In this document: positions 1-9,700 of the stretch, piece by piece
Position numbering within the stretch: position 1 is the first letter of the stretch
How the letters are laid out: every line of letters begins with the position of its first letter
DNA from: an uncultured Pelagibacteraceae bacterium
GTDB lineage: Bacteria; Pseudomonadota; Alphaproteobacteria; Pelagibacterales; Pelagibacteraceae
NCBI GenBank assembly: GCA_902615425.1
Contig: CACMPD010000002.1
Coordinates: 62,001-126,000 of the forward strand
Reading direction: 5' to 3'
DNA: 64,000 nucleotides
Position numbers and translations under genes: made by a program
The notes under the pieces: model-generated
The model's database searches: none
What the model saw: the letters and a program-made list of their open reading frames with translations, nothing else
What the model was told of the DNA's origin: nothing

Positions 1-507
1 TATATGGTCTACTTTATGTTTATGTAGACATATACCTTTAACTAAATTTACTTGTACTTCATAAGCAGTTATTATTCCTCTTAAAAGATCTAAACCACTT
101 TTTTTATTTTGTTGAGCAACACTTATTAGAGGAGGAATGTTATCTCCTGGATGACTATAATCAGCGGCTAAAAAAGTATCATGAAAATCCAATTCTCTTA
201 CAGCAGTTCCGTTCGACCAAGCTGCCCACTCACAATCAAATCTTAATTTACTATTAACACCGAATAATGTTGCACCATTTTTTCTTGAATGTTTTAGAGC
301 CATTTCTCTAGATGAAACAACAGGCCTTCTGTTAAGTGATGCTATTGCAACCGATGCATTGTCTATTATTCTATTTATTGACATTTCAATTGCATCTTTA
401 CTTAACTTAGAATTATCACAGGCAATTTCTGCAATTTTCCATGCAAGCTGATTTTTTTTTGGTAGATGAATCTTAGATGGGTAAACTTTAATTTTATGAA
501 CTATCAA
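1..507 (-). CDS. prpD: 2-methylcitrate dehydratase, PrpD/MmgE family (N-terminal part)
   Basis: The frame is open from 507 to the window edge (169 codons), so only the N-terminal part is visible and the C-terminus lies outside. It reads as the MmgE/PrpD family: the stretch ELDFHDTF followed by SHPGDNIPP is the conserved N-terminal signature. The family dehydrates 2-methylcitrate in the methylcitrate cycle that disposes of propionyl-CoA. I chose the TTG at 507-505 because the ribosome site AGGAG lies about 5 nt upstream and no ATG fits. Methylcitrate synthase and lyase genes are not in the window. The family assignment is sure; the exact substrate (methylcitrate rather than another hydroxy acid) is inferred from family membership. 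Confidence 0.85.
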   Translation of the reverse strand, partial: MIVHKIKVYPSKIHLPKKNQLAWKIAEIACDNSKLSKDAIEMSINRIIDNASVAIASLNRRPVVSSREMALKHSRKNGATLFGVNSKLRFDCEWAAWSNGTAVRELDFHDTFLAADYSHPGDNIPPLISVAQQNKKSGLDLLRGIITAYEVQVNLVKGICLHKHKVDHI

Positions 508-560
508 AATAACTCCTAATTAACGAAGTTGTTTTAATAGTTAAAAAAAAATAATCAATA

Positions 561-1244
561 TTAAAGATATTTTGATACTATTTTTTCGATACCAATAAAG
601 TCTTTTACCAAGTGATTATGGTAAATTTCATTTGTTTTTTTTTCAGTATATCCATCTTCCATTAAGATAACTGGTATACCAGCATCTTTTGCTGCATTTG
701 CGTCAGTTTCACTATCTCCAATCATTAACGATTTTTTTATATCACCTTGCAATATTTCAATTACAGATGTTAAATGCCTTGGATCAGGCTTACAATAATC
801 AAATGTGTTATGTCCAGCAACGTATTCAAAAAAATCATAAATCCCAATTTTTTTTAAAAGATCGACGGCCAAGTAATCAGTTTTATTTGTGCAAACAGCC
901 ATAGAAATATTATTTTTTTTCGACCATATTAAAAAATCTTTGACACCATTTATCAAAGTACTTTCGTTAACAATGTTTTTTCCATAGAAGTCAATAAAAT
1001 CTTTTATCATCTCTTTTTTAATTTTTTCATCTTGCACTTTTCCAAATTCCTTTTTAGCTTGTCCCCAAATTGATCGTCCAAGCATTGCACCTGCACCTTG
1101 CCCTACAAGACTCCTTATTTCCTCTGTAGACTTTGTGGGATAACCAAATTTTTTCATTACATGATTATGGGCACGCATTAAATCTGGTGCTGTATCAACT
1201 AAAGTTCCATCTAAATCAAAAAGAATTGTAAAATTTTGCTGCAT
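561..1244 (-). CDS. gph: Phosphoglycolate phosphatase (HAD family)
   Basis: 227 residues, the usual length for Gph. HAD motifs are intact: motif I DLDGT with nucleophile D10 and D12, motif II T119 in CTNK, motif III K152 in CKPDP, and motif IV GDSETD with D177 and D181. The APDL stretch after motif I and the helical cap at about 20-90 are typical of Gph, which removes phosphate from 2-phosphoglycolate. It follows prpD on the same strand and is divergent from the GlmU-like gene. Another small HAD phosphatase function is possible, but the motif context favours Gph. Confidence 0.85.
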   Translation of the reverse strand: MQQNFTILFDLDGTLVDTAPDLMRAHNHVMKKFGYPTKSTEEIRSLVGQGAGAMLGRSIWGQAKKEFGKVQDEKIKKEMIKDFIDFYGKNIVNESTLINGVKDFLIWSKKNNISMAVCTNKTDYLAVDLLKKIGIYDFFEYVAGHNTFDYCKPDPRHLTSVIEILQGDIKKSLMIGDSETDANAAKDAGIPVILMEDGYTEKKTNEIYHNHLVKDFIGIEKIVSKYL

Positions 1245-1315
1245 AATTAAAAGTTTTTTTAAGAAATATTATGTGAATTAAGAAACATGTATACTTAATA
1301 TAAAGGATTTTATAG

Positions 1316-1939
1316 ATGAAACAATTAAATTTACAAAAGCTTCAATATAATCTTCGAAAAAAATTTTTAAAAGTTGGTGTAAAAATGATTAGTCCTGAAA
1401 CGATTTTTTTTTCGAAAGATACAAAGATAGGTAAGAATGTGATTATCGAACCTTATGTAGTAATTGGCCAAAGAGTTAAAATTGGAAACAATGTTACAAT
1501 AAAATCTTTTTCACATTTAGAAGATTGTAAAATAGAAAATAAAGTTGATGTTGGCCCATATGCTAGAATAAGACCGGGTGTAATTTTAAAAAGTGGTTCA
1601 AAAATTGGAAATTTTGTTGAAATTAAAAAAAGTACTTTGGGTATAAATTCAAAAGTAAACCACTTAACATACATTGGTGATAGCGAAATTGGTAAATCGG
1701 TTAACATTGGTGCTGGAACAATTACTTGTAATTATAATGGGGTAAAAAAAAGCAAAACTAAGATAAAAGACAATGTATTTATTGGTTCAAATTCATCATT
1801 AGTAGCACCACTTACTATTGAAGAGAATAGTGTGGTTGGAGCTGGATCAGTTATAACGAAAAATGTAAAGAAAAAATCATTAGCATTAACGAGAAGTTTA
1901 CAGACGGAAATTAAAAATTATAAAAGAAAATCAAAATAG
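1316..1939 (+). CDS. glmU: GlmU-type glucosamine-1-phosphate acetyltransferase, left-handed beta-helix domain only
   Basis: 207 residues that correspond to only the C-terminal half of bifunctional GlmU (about 450 residues). Residues 1-30 match the linker helix (start of the acetyltransferase half, DPETVFF-like), and hexapeptide repeats run from about 36 to 190. The acetyltransferase signature is complete: ARIRPG at 83-88, HLTYIGD with catalytic His116, and GAGTITCNYNG at 132-142. The expected role is acetyl-CoA-dependent conversion of glucosamine-1-phosphate to GlcNAc-1-phosphate for peptidoglycan and LPS. There is no N-terminal uridylyltransferase domain, and the upstream 71 bp to gph cannot hold one. 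The ATG at 1316 has AAGGA about 10 nt upstream. It ends 2 nt before glmS, so the two consecutive steps of the pathway are coupled. The uridylyltransferase must be encoded elsewhere. Confidence 0.85.
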   Translation: MKQLNLQKLQYNLRKKFLKVGVKMISPETIFFSKDTKIGKNVIIEPYVVIGQRVKIGNNVTIKSFSHLEDCKIENKVDVGPYARIRPGVILKSGSKIGNFVEIKKSTLGINSKVNHLTYIGDSEIGKSVNIGAGTITCNYNGVKKSKTKIKDNVFIGSNSSLVAPLTIEENSVVGAGSVITKNVKKKSLALTRSLQTEIKNYKRKSK

Positions 1940-1941
1940 TT

Positions 1942-3762
1942 ATGTGTGGAATAATTGGAATTAATAGCAATAAACCTGTATCAGCAACTATAATTAATTC
2001 TCTAAAAAAATTAGAGTATAGAGGTTATGACTCAGCTGGTATGGCAACTCTCTATAATGGATTAATAAATGAGTTAAAATCTGAGGGGAGAGTAGAAAAT
2101 TTGGAGAAAAATTCCTTAGTTCAAAGTATGGAGGGAACTATTGGTATTGGTCATGTAAGATGGGCAACACACGGGCTCCCAAATAGTATTAATGCTCATC
2201 CACATTCTTCCAAGAATGTTTCTGTTGTTCATAATGGAATTATTGAAAACTCAACAATATTAAAAAAATATTTAATTGGAAAAGGTCACAAATTTAAATC
2301 TCAAACTGATACAGAGGTAATAGTACATTTAATTACTGAAAATCTTAAAACAGAAAACATTGTTAATTCAATTCAAAAAACTTTGAAGTCGTTACATGGA
2401 AGTTTTGCATTGGGTATAATTTTTAAAGATCAACCAGATTTAATCGTTGGTGCAAGAAGGGGTTCACCATTAGCTGTTGGTTATGGTCCTAATGAAAATT
2501 ATCTAGGCTCTGACTCCTATGCCCTTAAATCAATGACAAATAAAATTACATATTTAAATGATGGTGAATTCTGTATTATTAAAAAAGATTATGTGGAATT
2601 TTTTAATGAGGAAGGAACTAAAATTAATAAAAAAATTTTAGAATTATCCTCTGAAGAAGAAAAATATGACAAAGGTGATTACAAACATTTTATGGCTAAA
2701 GAAATTGAAGAACAACCAAACACAATTAGAAATGGAATTAATGAGTATATAGATATGTCTAATAAAGATGTTAATATTTATAACTTTCCTTGGAAAAGTG
2801 ATGAGATTACATCAATAACCTTGATTGGATGTGGGACAGCGTATCATTCATGTTTAATGGCAAAATATTGGTTTGAAGAAATAACATCATTAGATGTAAA
2901 TATAGATATTGCATCAGAGTTCAGATACAGAAAAAACAGATTTAAAAAAGAGACACTTTATGTATTTGTCTCACAATCTGGAGAAACAGCAGATACTTAT
3001 GCTGCTTTAGATCTTTGTAAACAAAATGGCGTTAAAACTTGTGCAGTTGTAAATGTAGTAGAAAGCTCAATTGCAAGAGACTCTGAATTTGTATTACCAA
3101 TACATTGTGGAACTGAAATAGGTGTTGCTTCAACTAAAGCATTTCTTGGACAAATATTAGTTTTATATATTTTAGCCTTGAAACTTGGTTTATTAAGAAA
3201 GGATATTGAAAAAGCTCATTTTGATAAAAAAATTGACGATCTTAAAAATTTACCAAAACTTGTTGAGCAAACATTATTGATTGACAATAAAATACAAGCA
3301 ATTTCAAATACTTTTAATGAGGCAAAGGGTTCTATGTTTTTGGGACGTGGATTTTCTTATCCAATCGCTCTAGAAGGTGCCTTAAAACTAAAAGAATTAT
3401 CATACATTCATGCCGAAGGTTATCCTGCAGGAGAGATGAAACACGGACCTCTTGCATTAATAGAGGAGGGTATGCCAGTTGTAGTTTTAGCTCCACGAGA
3501 CAATTATTATAAAAAAACAATTTCAAATATGCAGGAGGTGATTGCAAGGGGGGCTAAAGTTTTATTAATAACAAATAAAAGTAAAGATGAGGTAATTTCA
3601 GAAAATATTTGGGAGAAAATCGAAGTTGAAAGCACTAATGAAGATTTACTACCTTTTCTTTTGACAATTCCTTTGCAAAAATTAGCTTATTATTCAGCGT
3701 TAAAAAAAGGTTATGACATTGATAAACCTAGAAATTTAGCAAAGTCAGTAACCGTTGAATAA
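1942..3762 (+). CDS. glmS: Glutamine--fructose-6-phosphate aminotransferase
   Basis: 606 residues, full length. The N-terminal class II glutamine amidotransferase starts MCGIIG, so Cys2 becomes the N-terminal nucleophile after Met removal. EYRGYDSAG and the HVRWATHG loop follow. Two SIS isomerase domains occupy roughly 285-430 and 460-600, with the SQSGETADT phosphosugar loop. The C-terminus ends in the invariant KSVTVE. It makes glucosamine-6-phosphate from fructose-6-phosphate and glutamine, the first step of UDP-GlcNAc synthesis. It begins 2 nt after the GlmU-like gene. Confidence 0.97.
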   Translation: MCGIIGINSNKPVSATIINSLKKLEYRGYDSAGMATLYNGLINELKSEGRVENLEKNSLVQSMEGTIGIGHVRWATHGLPNSINAHPHSSKNVSVVHNGIIENSTILKKYLIGKGHKFKSQTDTEVIVHLITENLKTENIVNSIQKTLKSLHGSFALGIIFKDQPDLIVGARRGSPLAVGYGPNENYLGSDSYALKSMTNKITYLNDGEFCIIKKDYVEFFNEEGTKINKKILELSSEEEKYDKGDYKHFMAKEIEEQPNTIRNGINEYIDMSNKDVNIYNFPWKSDEITSITLIGCGTAYHSCLMAKYWFEEITSLDVNIDIASEFRYRKNRFKKETLYVFVSQSGETADTYAALDLCKQNGVKTCAVVNVVESSIARDSEFVLPIHCGTEIGVASTKAFLGQILVLYILALKLGLLRKDIEKAHFDKKIDDLKNLPKLVEQTLLIDNKIQAISNTFNEAKGSMFLGRGFSYPIALEGALKLKELSYIHAEGYPAGEMKHGPLALIEEGMPVVVLAPRDNYYKKTISNMQEVIARGAKVLLITNKSKDEVISENIWEKIEVESTNEDLLPFLLTIPLQKLAYYSALKKGYDIDKPRNLAKSVTVE

Positions 3763-3797
3763 TAAAAAATTTCTGATACAACAATCTTGAGTTGAAA

Positions 3798-5177
3798 ATG
3801 AAAAATTGGAAAGTTAATAGCTGGAGAAAATATCCTGTAAAACATATTCCGGAATATCCGGATAAAAAAGAATTGGATCAAGTTTTGAATAAAATCAAAA
3901 CCTTTCCACCTTTGGTTTTTGCTGGAGAAACAAGACATTTGAAACAACAACTTGCTGAAGTTGTGGATGGAAAAGCCTTTTTATTACAAGGTGGTGATTG
4001 TGCAGAAAGTTTTGCAGAATTTCATCCTGACAATATTCGAGATACATTTAAAGTTATTCTTCAAATGTCGTTAGTTTTGACTTACTCAGCATCTTTACCA
4101 GTTGTAAAACTTGGAAGAATAGCTGGTCAATTTTCAAAACCAAGAAGTGCCCCTACTGAAATACAGGGCGGCAAAGAATTACCAAGTTATTTAGGCGATA
4201 ATATAAATGCGATTGATTTTACAGAAAAAGCGCGAAGACCTGATCCAAAAAGGATGTTCAAAGCTTATTCACAATCTGCTTCAACCTTAAATATCTTAAG
4301 AGCATTTTCAAAAGGAGGTTTTGCAGATTTAAATAAAGTTCACTTGTGGAACTTAGATTATATTAAGAAAAGCCCTCAAGCTAAAAAATTTAAAGAGTTG
4401 GAGGATAAAATTGCTGATGCTTTAGCTTTTATGGAAGCTTGTGGAATAACTTCCGACTTTAATAATAGATTGTACACAGTGAATTTTTGGACTTCTCATG
4501 AAGCATTACATTTACCTTTTGAGGAAAGTATGACTAGAATTGACTCTACTACAGGAGAATATCATGATACATCTGCTCATTTTGTTTGGATTGGAGATAG
4601 AACAAGACAAATTGATGGTGGTCATGTAGAGTTTTGTAAGGGTATCGAAAACCCAATAGGAATTAAATGCGGACCAACCTCAAAGCCAGATGAAATTGCA
4701 AAAATTTGTGAATTGATAAACCCAAACAATGAAAAAGGTAAAATTACTTTGATCTCTAGGTTTGGTCATAAAAATGTTGAGAAATTTTTACCTAAATTAA
4801 TTAGAGGAATAAAAAAAGAGGGTTTAAATGTGGTTTGGTCGTGCGATCCAATGCATGGAAATACAATTAAATCGACAACAGGTTTCAAAACAAGACCTTT
4901 TAATGATGTTGTTAGTGAGGTTAAAAATGTATTTGCTGTGCATCAGTCTGAAGGGTCTTATGCTGGTGGTTTACATGTTGAAATGACTGGACAAGATGTG
5001 ACAGAGTGTACGGGTGGTGCAAGAAAAATATCAGATGCTGACCTGTCTAGCAGATATCATACTCATTGCGATCCTCGTTTAAACTCCGATCAAGCAATTG
5101 AGCTAGCATTTTTAATTTCTGATGAGATTAAAAAGAATAGCAGCTATTCGAAAAATGCTATTCAAGCGGCATCTTAG
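3798..5177 (+). CDS. aroG: Class II 3-deoxy-D-arabino-heptulosonate 7-phosphate (DAHP) synthase
   Basis: 459 residues from the ATG at 3798. An in-frame TTG at 3792 would add two residues, but the family typically starts with the sequence that follows this ATG (NW..NSWR), so I prefer 3798. Class II (plant-like) hallmarks are present: LLQGGDCAESF with the metal-binding Cys, RIAGQFSKPRS, and HWVS-like motifs near the C-terminus including WSCDPMHGNT. It condenses phosphoenolpyruvate and erythrose-4-phosphate, the entry to the shikimate pathway. It lies 35 bp after glmS, in the same direction but with no pathway link. Confidence 0.95.
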   Translation: MKNWKVNSWRKYPVKHIPEYPDKKELDQVLNKIKTFPPLVFAGETRHLKQQLAEVVDGKAFLLQGGDCAESFAEFHPDNIRDTFKVILQMSLVLTYSASLPVVKLGRIAGQFSKPRSAPTEIQGGKELPSYLGDNINAIDFTEKARRPDPKRMFKAYSQSASTLNILRAFSKGGFADLNKVHLWNLDYIKKSPQAKKFKELEDKIADALAFMEACGITSDFNNRLYTVNFWTSHEALHLPFEESMTRIDSTTGEYHDTSAHFVWIGDRTRQIDGGHVEFCKGIENPIGIKCGPTSKPDEIAKICELINPNNEKGKITLISRFGHKNVEKFLPKLIRGIKKEGLNVVWSCDPMHGNTIKSTTGFKTRPFNDVVSEVKNVFAVHQSEGSYAGGLHVEMTGQDVTECTGGARKISDADLSSRYHTHCDPRLNSDQAIELAFLISDEIKKNSSYSKNAIQAAS

Positions 5178-5216
5178 ACTGTTGTTTTTAAATCAATTTT
5201 GATTAAATAGTATGTT

Positions 5217-5954
5217 ATGAATCCTACTGAAAAAGTAAAATACATATCAAATTGGATTAAGAGTTACGTTGATCAAATGCCAAGTAAAGCTCAATCTTTA
5301 GTGATTGGTATTTCTGGCGGTATTGACTCATCTGTTTCAAGTACCTTGAGTGCGATGACAGGTTTAAAAACAATTGTTTTAACTATGCCAATAAAACAAA
5401 AGGAAAATCAGCATGATTTAAGTTTAAAGCACCAGGAATGGTTAACAAAAAAATTTAAAAATGTTGAAGCTCATACTATTAGTTTAGATAAATTATTTGA
5501 AACATTTTCATCTACATTAAATAAATTTGATAACGAACATGGATACGCGAATTCTAGAGCCAGGTTAAGAATGGCAACTCTTTACCAAGTAGCTGCAGCT
5601 AACAAAGGTATTGTTGTTGGAACTGGTAATAAAGTTGAAGATTTTGGTGTTGGTTTTTATACAAAATATGGTGATGGCGGTGTTGATATTTCTCCAATAG
5701 CAGATTGTAACAAAACAGAAGTATGGGAATTAGGAAAAGAACTTGGAATATTAAAAGAGATTATTGATGCTCCCCCTACTGATGGCTTGTGGGATGATGG
5801 CAGAACAGATGAAGGTCAGTTAGGATTCAATTATAGTGAGTTGGAGGATGCAATGAGTAACCCAAATTCTCCTCATAGAAGCCAATACGAAAAAATTAGA
5901 AATCAAAACTTGCATAAAATGGAGCCTATTCCAGTTTGCAAGATTCCTAGTTAA
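5217..5954 (+). CDS. nadE: NH3-dependent NAD+ synthetase
   Basis: 245 residues, close to the ammonia-dependent form; there is no glutaminase (nitrilase) domain. The ATP pyrophosphatase P-loop SGGIDSS starts at residue 33. The deamido-NAD site is recognisable in ARLRMATLY, VVGTGNKVEDFGVGF and TKYGDGGVDISP. It amidates nicotinic acid adenine dinucleotide using ammonia, the last step of NAD synthesis. It sits between aroG and cysS in the same direction. The rather short C-terminal tail is typical of compact genomes. Confidence 0.93.
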   Translation: MNPTEKVKYISNWIKSYVDQMPSKAQSLVIGISGGIDSSVSSTLSAMTGLKTIVLTMPIKQKENQHDLSLKHQEWLTKKFKNVEAHTISLDKLFETFSSTLNKFDNEHGYANSRARLRMATLYQVAAANKGIVVGTGNKVEDFGVGFYTKYGDGGVDISPIADCNKTEVWELGKELGILKEIIDAPPTDGLWDDGRTDEGQLGFNYSELEDAMSNPNSPHRSQYEKIRNQNLHKMEPIPVCKIPS

Positions 5955-6002
5955 TCAATTAGATTAACAAATCATCAAATAAGGTATATTTCTTAATCAT
6001 CA

Positions 6003-7349
6003 ATGATGGATATTTTTTTAACAAATAATTTAACAAATAAAAAAGAGCAATTCATTCCAAAAAATAAAGAGAAAATAGGAATGTATGTTTGTGGACCCAC
6101 TGTTTATGATGATCCACATATTGGTAATGCAAGACCTTTGGTTGTTTTTGACATTCTTTATAGGCTACTTAAAGATAACTTTTCAAATGTAACCTATGTT
6201 AGGAATATAACTGATATTGATGATAAAATTATCAAATCGTCTAGAGAACAAAAAATTTCCACAAAAGAACTTACAGAAAAAGTAACCTCAGGTTTTTTAA
6301 AAGATTGTGAATTTTTAAATTGTGAAAATCCAACTCATCAACCTAAAGCGACAGAACATATAGATCTTATGATTGAGATGATTACTGAATTGATTAAAAA
6401 GGGTTTTGCTTATGAAAATCAAAAACACGTATATTTTGAAGTAAAAAAATTTTTAGATTATGGAAAATTATCGAATAAAAATTTAGATGACTTGATTGCA
6501 GGATCAAGAATAGAAATTAGTGAAAATAAAAAAAATTCTGAGGATTTTGTTTTATGGAAACCATCAATTAATGATGAACCTTATTGGGACTCTCCCTGGG
6601 GAAAAGGTAGACCTGGTTGGCATTTAGAATGTTCTGCAATGTCCAAAAAATTTTTGGGCAATGAATTTGATATTCACGGGGGCGGTATAGATTTAATTTT
6701 TCCACATCACGAAAATGAAATTGCTCAATCTAGATGTGCAAATGAAACAAAAGTTTTTGCAAAATATTGGATCCATAACGCCTTTATCACAATGTCTAAT
6801 GAGAAAATGGCTAAGTCCCAAGGAAATATCTTAAAGATTAAAGATTTTAGAAATAAGATTAGTGGTCAGATTATTAGATTGGCTCTAATGAGTACACATT
6901 ACAAACAGCCACTTGATTGGAATGATAAGTTATTAAGTGATTGTGAAAATACTTTAGATAAATGGTACAAAGTCTATTCATCTGATTTAAAATCAATTAA
7001 AGTTCCAGATAAAATTTTAAAGCCATTATATGAAGATTTGAACACACCTGGTTATATTGCAAACCTTCACAATTTATTTGAAAAAGCCACTAAAGGTGAA
7101 GGTATAGACTTATTCATATCAGCATGCCAATTTATAGGTTTGATGAATGAAAGTACTGAGCAATGGAATGACTTTAAAAAGAATAAAGCATCTATTAGTG
7201 AGTCTGAAATTAAAAATATGCTTAGTTTAAGAGATAAAGCTAGAGAAAATAAGAATTATAAAGAAGCAGATAGAATTAGAGATGAACTTTATGACAAAGG
7301 TGTTTTAATAGAAGACAAAGATGGTAAAACACTCTGGAAATTTAAATGA
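6003..7349 (+). CDS. cysS: Cysteinyl-tRNA synthetase
   Basis: 448 residues. Class I aminoacyl-tRNA synthetase with zinc ligand Cys30 in YVCGPTVYD, HIGN at 39-42, a second zinc-site Cys in WHLECSAMS, the HGGGIDLIFPHHENE motif, and the KMSKS equivalent KMAKS. Two start codons are adjacent (ATG at 6003 and 6006); either gives essentially the same protein. It charges tRNA-Cys. Its 3' end overlaps cimA by 4 nt (ATGA), indicating translational coupling. Confidence 0.96.
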   Translation: MMDIFLTNNLTNKKEQFIPKNKEKIGMYVCGPTVYDDPHIGNARPLVVFDILYRLLKDNFSNVTYVRNITDIDDKIIKSSREQKISTKELTEKVTSGFLKDCEFLNCENPTHQPKATEHIDLMIEMITELIKKGFAYENQKHVYFEVKKFLDYGKLSNKNLDDLIAGSRIEISENKKNSEDFVLWKPSINDEPYWDSPWGKGRPGWHLECSAMSKKFLGNEFDIHGGGIDLIFPHHENEIAQSRCANETKVFAKYWIHNAFITMSNEKMAKSQGNILKIKDFRNKISGQIIRLALMSTHYKQPLDWNDKLLSDCENTLDKWYKVYSSDLKSIKVPDKILKPLYEDLNTPGYIANLHNLFEKATKGEGIDLFISACQFIGLMNESTEQWNDFKKNKASISESEIKNMLSLRDKARENKNYKEADRIRDELYDKGVLIEDKDGKTLWKFK

Positions 7350-8947
7350 GCAAAGAAAGATTATACATATTTGATACAACTCTAAGAGATGGAGCTCAAA
7401 CTCAGGGTGTTGATTTTTCTTTGGAAGATAAAGAAAAAATTGCCTCAGCTTTAGATAATTTAGGTGTTGATTATATTGAAGCAGGATGGCCTGGTGCTAA
7501 TCCAACAGATACAGAATTTTTTCAAAAGAAACATAATTTTAAAAACTCAAAGCTAACATCTTTTGGGATGACTAAAAGATCTGGAAGAAGTGCAGAAAAT
7601 GATACTGGTTTATCAGCACTCATGAATTCAAATACCTCTGCTGTTTGTTTGGTAGGAAAGTCCTGGGATTTTCATGTTGATGTAGCTTTAGGAATAACAA
7701 ATGAGGAAAATTTAGAAAATATTTCTGAAAGCGCTAAACATTTTGTAAAAGCAAAAAAAGAGTTCATGTTTGATGCAGAGCATTTTTTTGATGGTTACAA
7801 AGCAAATCCAAAATATGCATTGTCTTGTATAAAAGCTGCATATGATCAAGGTGCAAGGTGGATCGTTTTATGTGATACGAATGGAGGAACATTGCCTCAC
7901 GAAGTTACACAAATAATTACCGAAGTTTCTAAAGTTGTTCCAGGAAAGAACCTGGGAATCCATGCACATAACGATACTGGCAATGCAGTTGCAAATTCAT
8001 TAGCAGCAGTATTATCTGGAGTGAGACAAATCCAAGGAACAATCAATGGTTTAGGTGAAAGATGTGGTAATGCAAATTTAATGTCATTAATTCCAACTTT
8101 TTTTTTGAAAAAAGATTTTTCATCGCAATTTGAAATCAGTATCAAATCAGAAAACATTAAAAATTTAACTGAATGTTCAAGATTATTAGATGAAATTTTA
8201 AATAGAAAACCTAATCAACATTTACCTTATGTTGGTGCTGCAGCATTTTCACATAAAGGAGGATTGCATGTATCAGCTGTACAAAAAGATCCAAAAACTT
8301 ATGAACATATCGATCCAGAAAAGGTTGGTAATACAAGAAATATTGTTGTTTCAGATCAATCTGGAAAATCAAATATTATATCTAGACTAAAAAGTATCAA
8401 AATTAATATTGAGGAAAGTGATCCAAAAATTAAAAAATTGTTGGACGAAGTTAAAGATAGGGAATTTATTGGTTATAGTTATGATGGGGCTGACGCCTCT
8501 TTTGAATTACTAGCTAGAAGAATTATTGGAGAAATACCAAGATATATTTCAATTAATGAATATGACGTGTCTGTTAAAAAAAATAAGTCTGGAGAAATAG
8601 TTTCCTCTGCAAAAGCTCAATTAGAAGTTGATGGAGAAAAAATTATATGTGAGGGAGAGGGGAATGGACCAGTAAATGCATTAGATAATGCTATTAGACA
8701 AAACGTTGATAGACTTGCAAAATATTCAAAATATCTAAAAGATTTAAAACTTGTTGATTACAAAGTAAGAATTTTAAATACAGGAACAGAGGCAGTTACT
8801 AGAGTGTCTATTGAAAGCACAGATTCAAAAGGAAAGAATTGGTTTACTATTGGTGTATCTACAAACATTATCGATGCTTCGTTCAAAGCATTAATTGATA
8901 GCTTAGATTATAAACTATTTAAGGATAATGCTCCTGCTAGTAAATAA
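7346..8947 (+). CDS. cimA: (R)-citramalate synthase
   Basis: 533 residues, matching CimA rather than LeuA. The HMG-CoA lyase-like TIM barrel starts with FDTTLRDGAQTQG (residues 9-21) and carries the metal-site HAHNDTGNAVANS. The C-terminal third is a LeuA-type allosteric dimer domain, with FTIGVSTNIIDASF near the end. CimA condenses pyruvate and acetyl-CoA into citramalate, giving a threonine-independent route to 2-oxobutyrate and isoleucine. The GLGERCGNANL and VGAAAFSHKGGLHVSAV stretches are typical of CimA. The gene overlaps cysS by 4 nt and shares its last base with the next gene. Confidence 0.88.
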   Translation: MSKERLYIFDTTLRDGAQTQGVDFSLEDKEKIASALDNLGVDYIEAGWPGANPTDTEFFQKKHNFKNSKLTSFGMTKRSGRSAENDTGLSALMNSNTSAVCLVGKSWDFHVDVALGITNEENLENISESAKHFVKAKKEFMFDAEHFFDGYKANPKYALSCIKAAYDQGARWIVLCDTNGGTLPHEVTQIITEVSKVVPGKNLGIHAHNDTGNAVANSLAAVLSGVRQIQGTINGLGERCGNANLMSLIPTFFLKKDFSSQFEISIKSENIKNLTECSRLLDEILNRKPNQHLPYVGAAAFSHKGGLHVSAVQKDPKTYEHIDPEKVGNTRNIVVSDQSGKSNIISRLKSIKINIEESDPKIKKLLDEVKDREFIGYSYDGADASFELLARRIIGEIPRYISINEYDVSVKKNKSGEIVSSAKAQLEVDGEKIICEGEGNGPVNALDNAIRQNVDRLAKYSKYLKDLKLVDYKVRILNTGTEAVTRVSIESTDSKGKNWFTIGVSTNIIDASFKALIDSLDYKLFKDNAPASK

Positions 8948-9660
8948 TGAGTGAAAAAAACGTCACTTTTATTTTACATAAACCTCAATTATCAGAAAAC
9001 ATTGGTGCATGTGCTAGGGCTATAAAAAATTTTAATTTTAAAAAATTAGTTTTAATTAATCCAAAACCCATCTTCCCTAATGATAAAATCTTAGCAACAT
9101 CTGTCGGAGCAAAAGACATCATTAATCAAAGTAAAAAACATGATAATTTAGAAAAAGCTTTAGGAAAGATTGATATTTTAATTGCCACTTCGGCAAGATT
9201 TAGAAATAAGAATATAAAACATATTAATTTAGAAGATTTAAAAAAGATTAATTTTAAGAAGAGAGTTGGGTTTTTATTTGGGTCAGAAGCATCAGGCTTA
9301 TCAAATGAGGAGGTGAGTTATGCAAATTACACTTTGCAAATACCTACTAATCCTGATTTCAAATCTTTAAATTTATCTCATAGCTTGATCATAATTGCTC
9401 AATATGTAGCCAGTCTTATCAAATTAAAAAATATTCCGTTCAAAAAATCAAAAAAGGTTAAATCAGCGAGCAAAAAAGAAATTCAATTAATGTTAGGCCT
9501 TTGCATTAAAAATTTAGATGAAATAAATTTTTTTAGACCTAAAGAGAAGAGGCCAAAAATGTTAGAAAACCTAAGAAACATTTTTTATAAAATGGACTTA
9601 TCTGATAAAGAAACACGTATATTATCTGGTGTATTTGCAAGTTTGGGTAAAAAACGTTGA
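8947..9660 (+). CDS. trmJ: TrmJ-like SPOUT RNA 2'-O-methyltransferase
   Basis: 237 residues. SpoU/TrmH-family methyltransferase with the three conserved motifs: motif 1 NIGACARA near the start, motif 2 FLFGSEASGLSNEE, and motif 3 IPTNPDFKSLNLSHS. The C-terminal helical extension after about residue 160 resembles TrmJ, which methylates ribose at tRNA position 32. The SAM-dependent knot fold is sure; the precise RNA target is inferred. It starts within the cimA stop (TAATGA). Confidence 0.78.
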   Translation: MSEKNVTFILHKPQLSENIGACARAIKNFNFKKLVLINPKPIFPNDKILATSVGAKDIINQSKKHDNLEKALGKIDILIATSARFRNKNIKHINLEDLKKINFKKRVGFLFGSEASGLSNEEVSYANYTLQIPTNPDFKSLNLSHSLIIIAQYVASLIKLKNIPFKKSKKVKSASKKEIQLMLGLCIKNLDEINFFRPKEKRPKMLENLRNIFYKMDLSDKETRILSGVFASLGKKR

Positions 9661-9700
9661 TTGACAAAATAATGAGTAAGTTTATAAAGCCCTCTATTAA

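Noticed and set aside
7897-8157. Open frame of 86 codons on the minus strand
   Set aside because: Lies fully antisense inside cimA; composition follows from the real frame and it has no family similarity I recognise.
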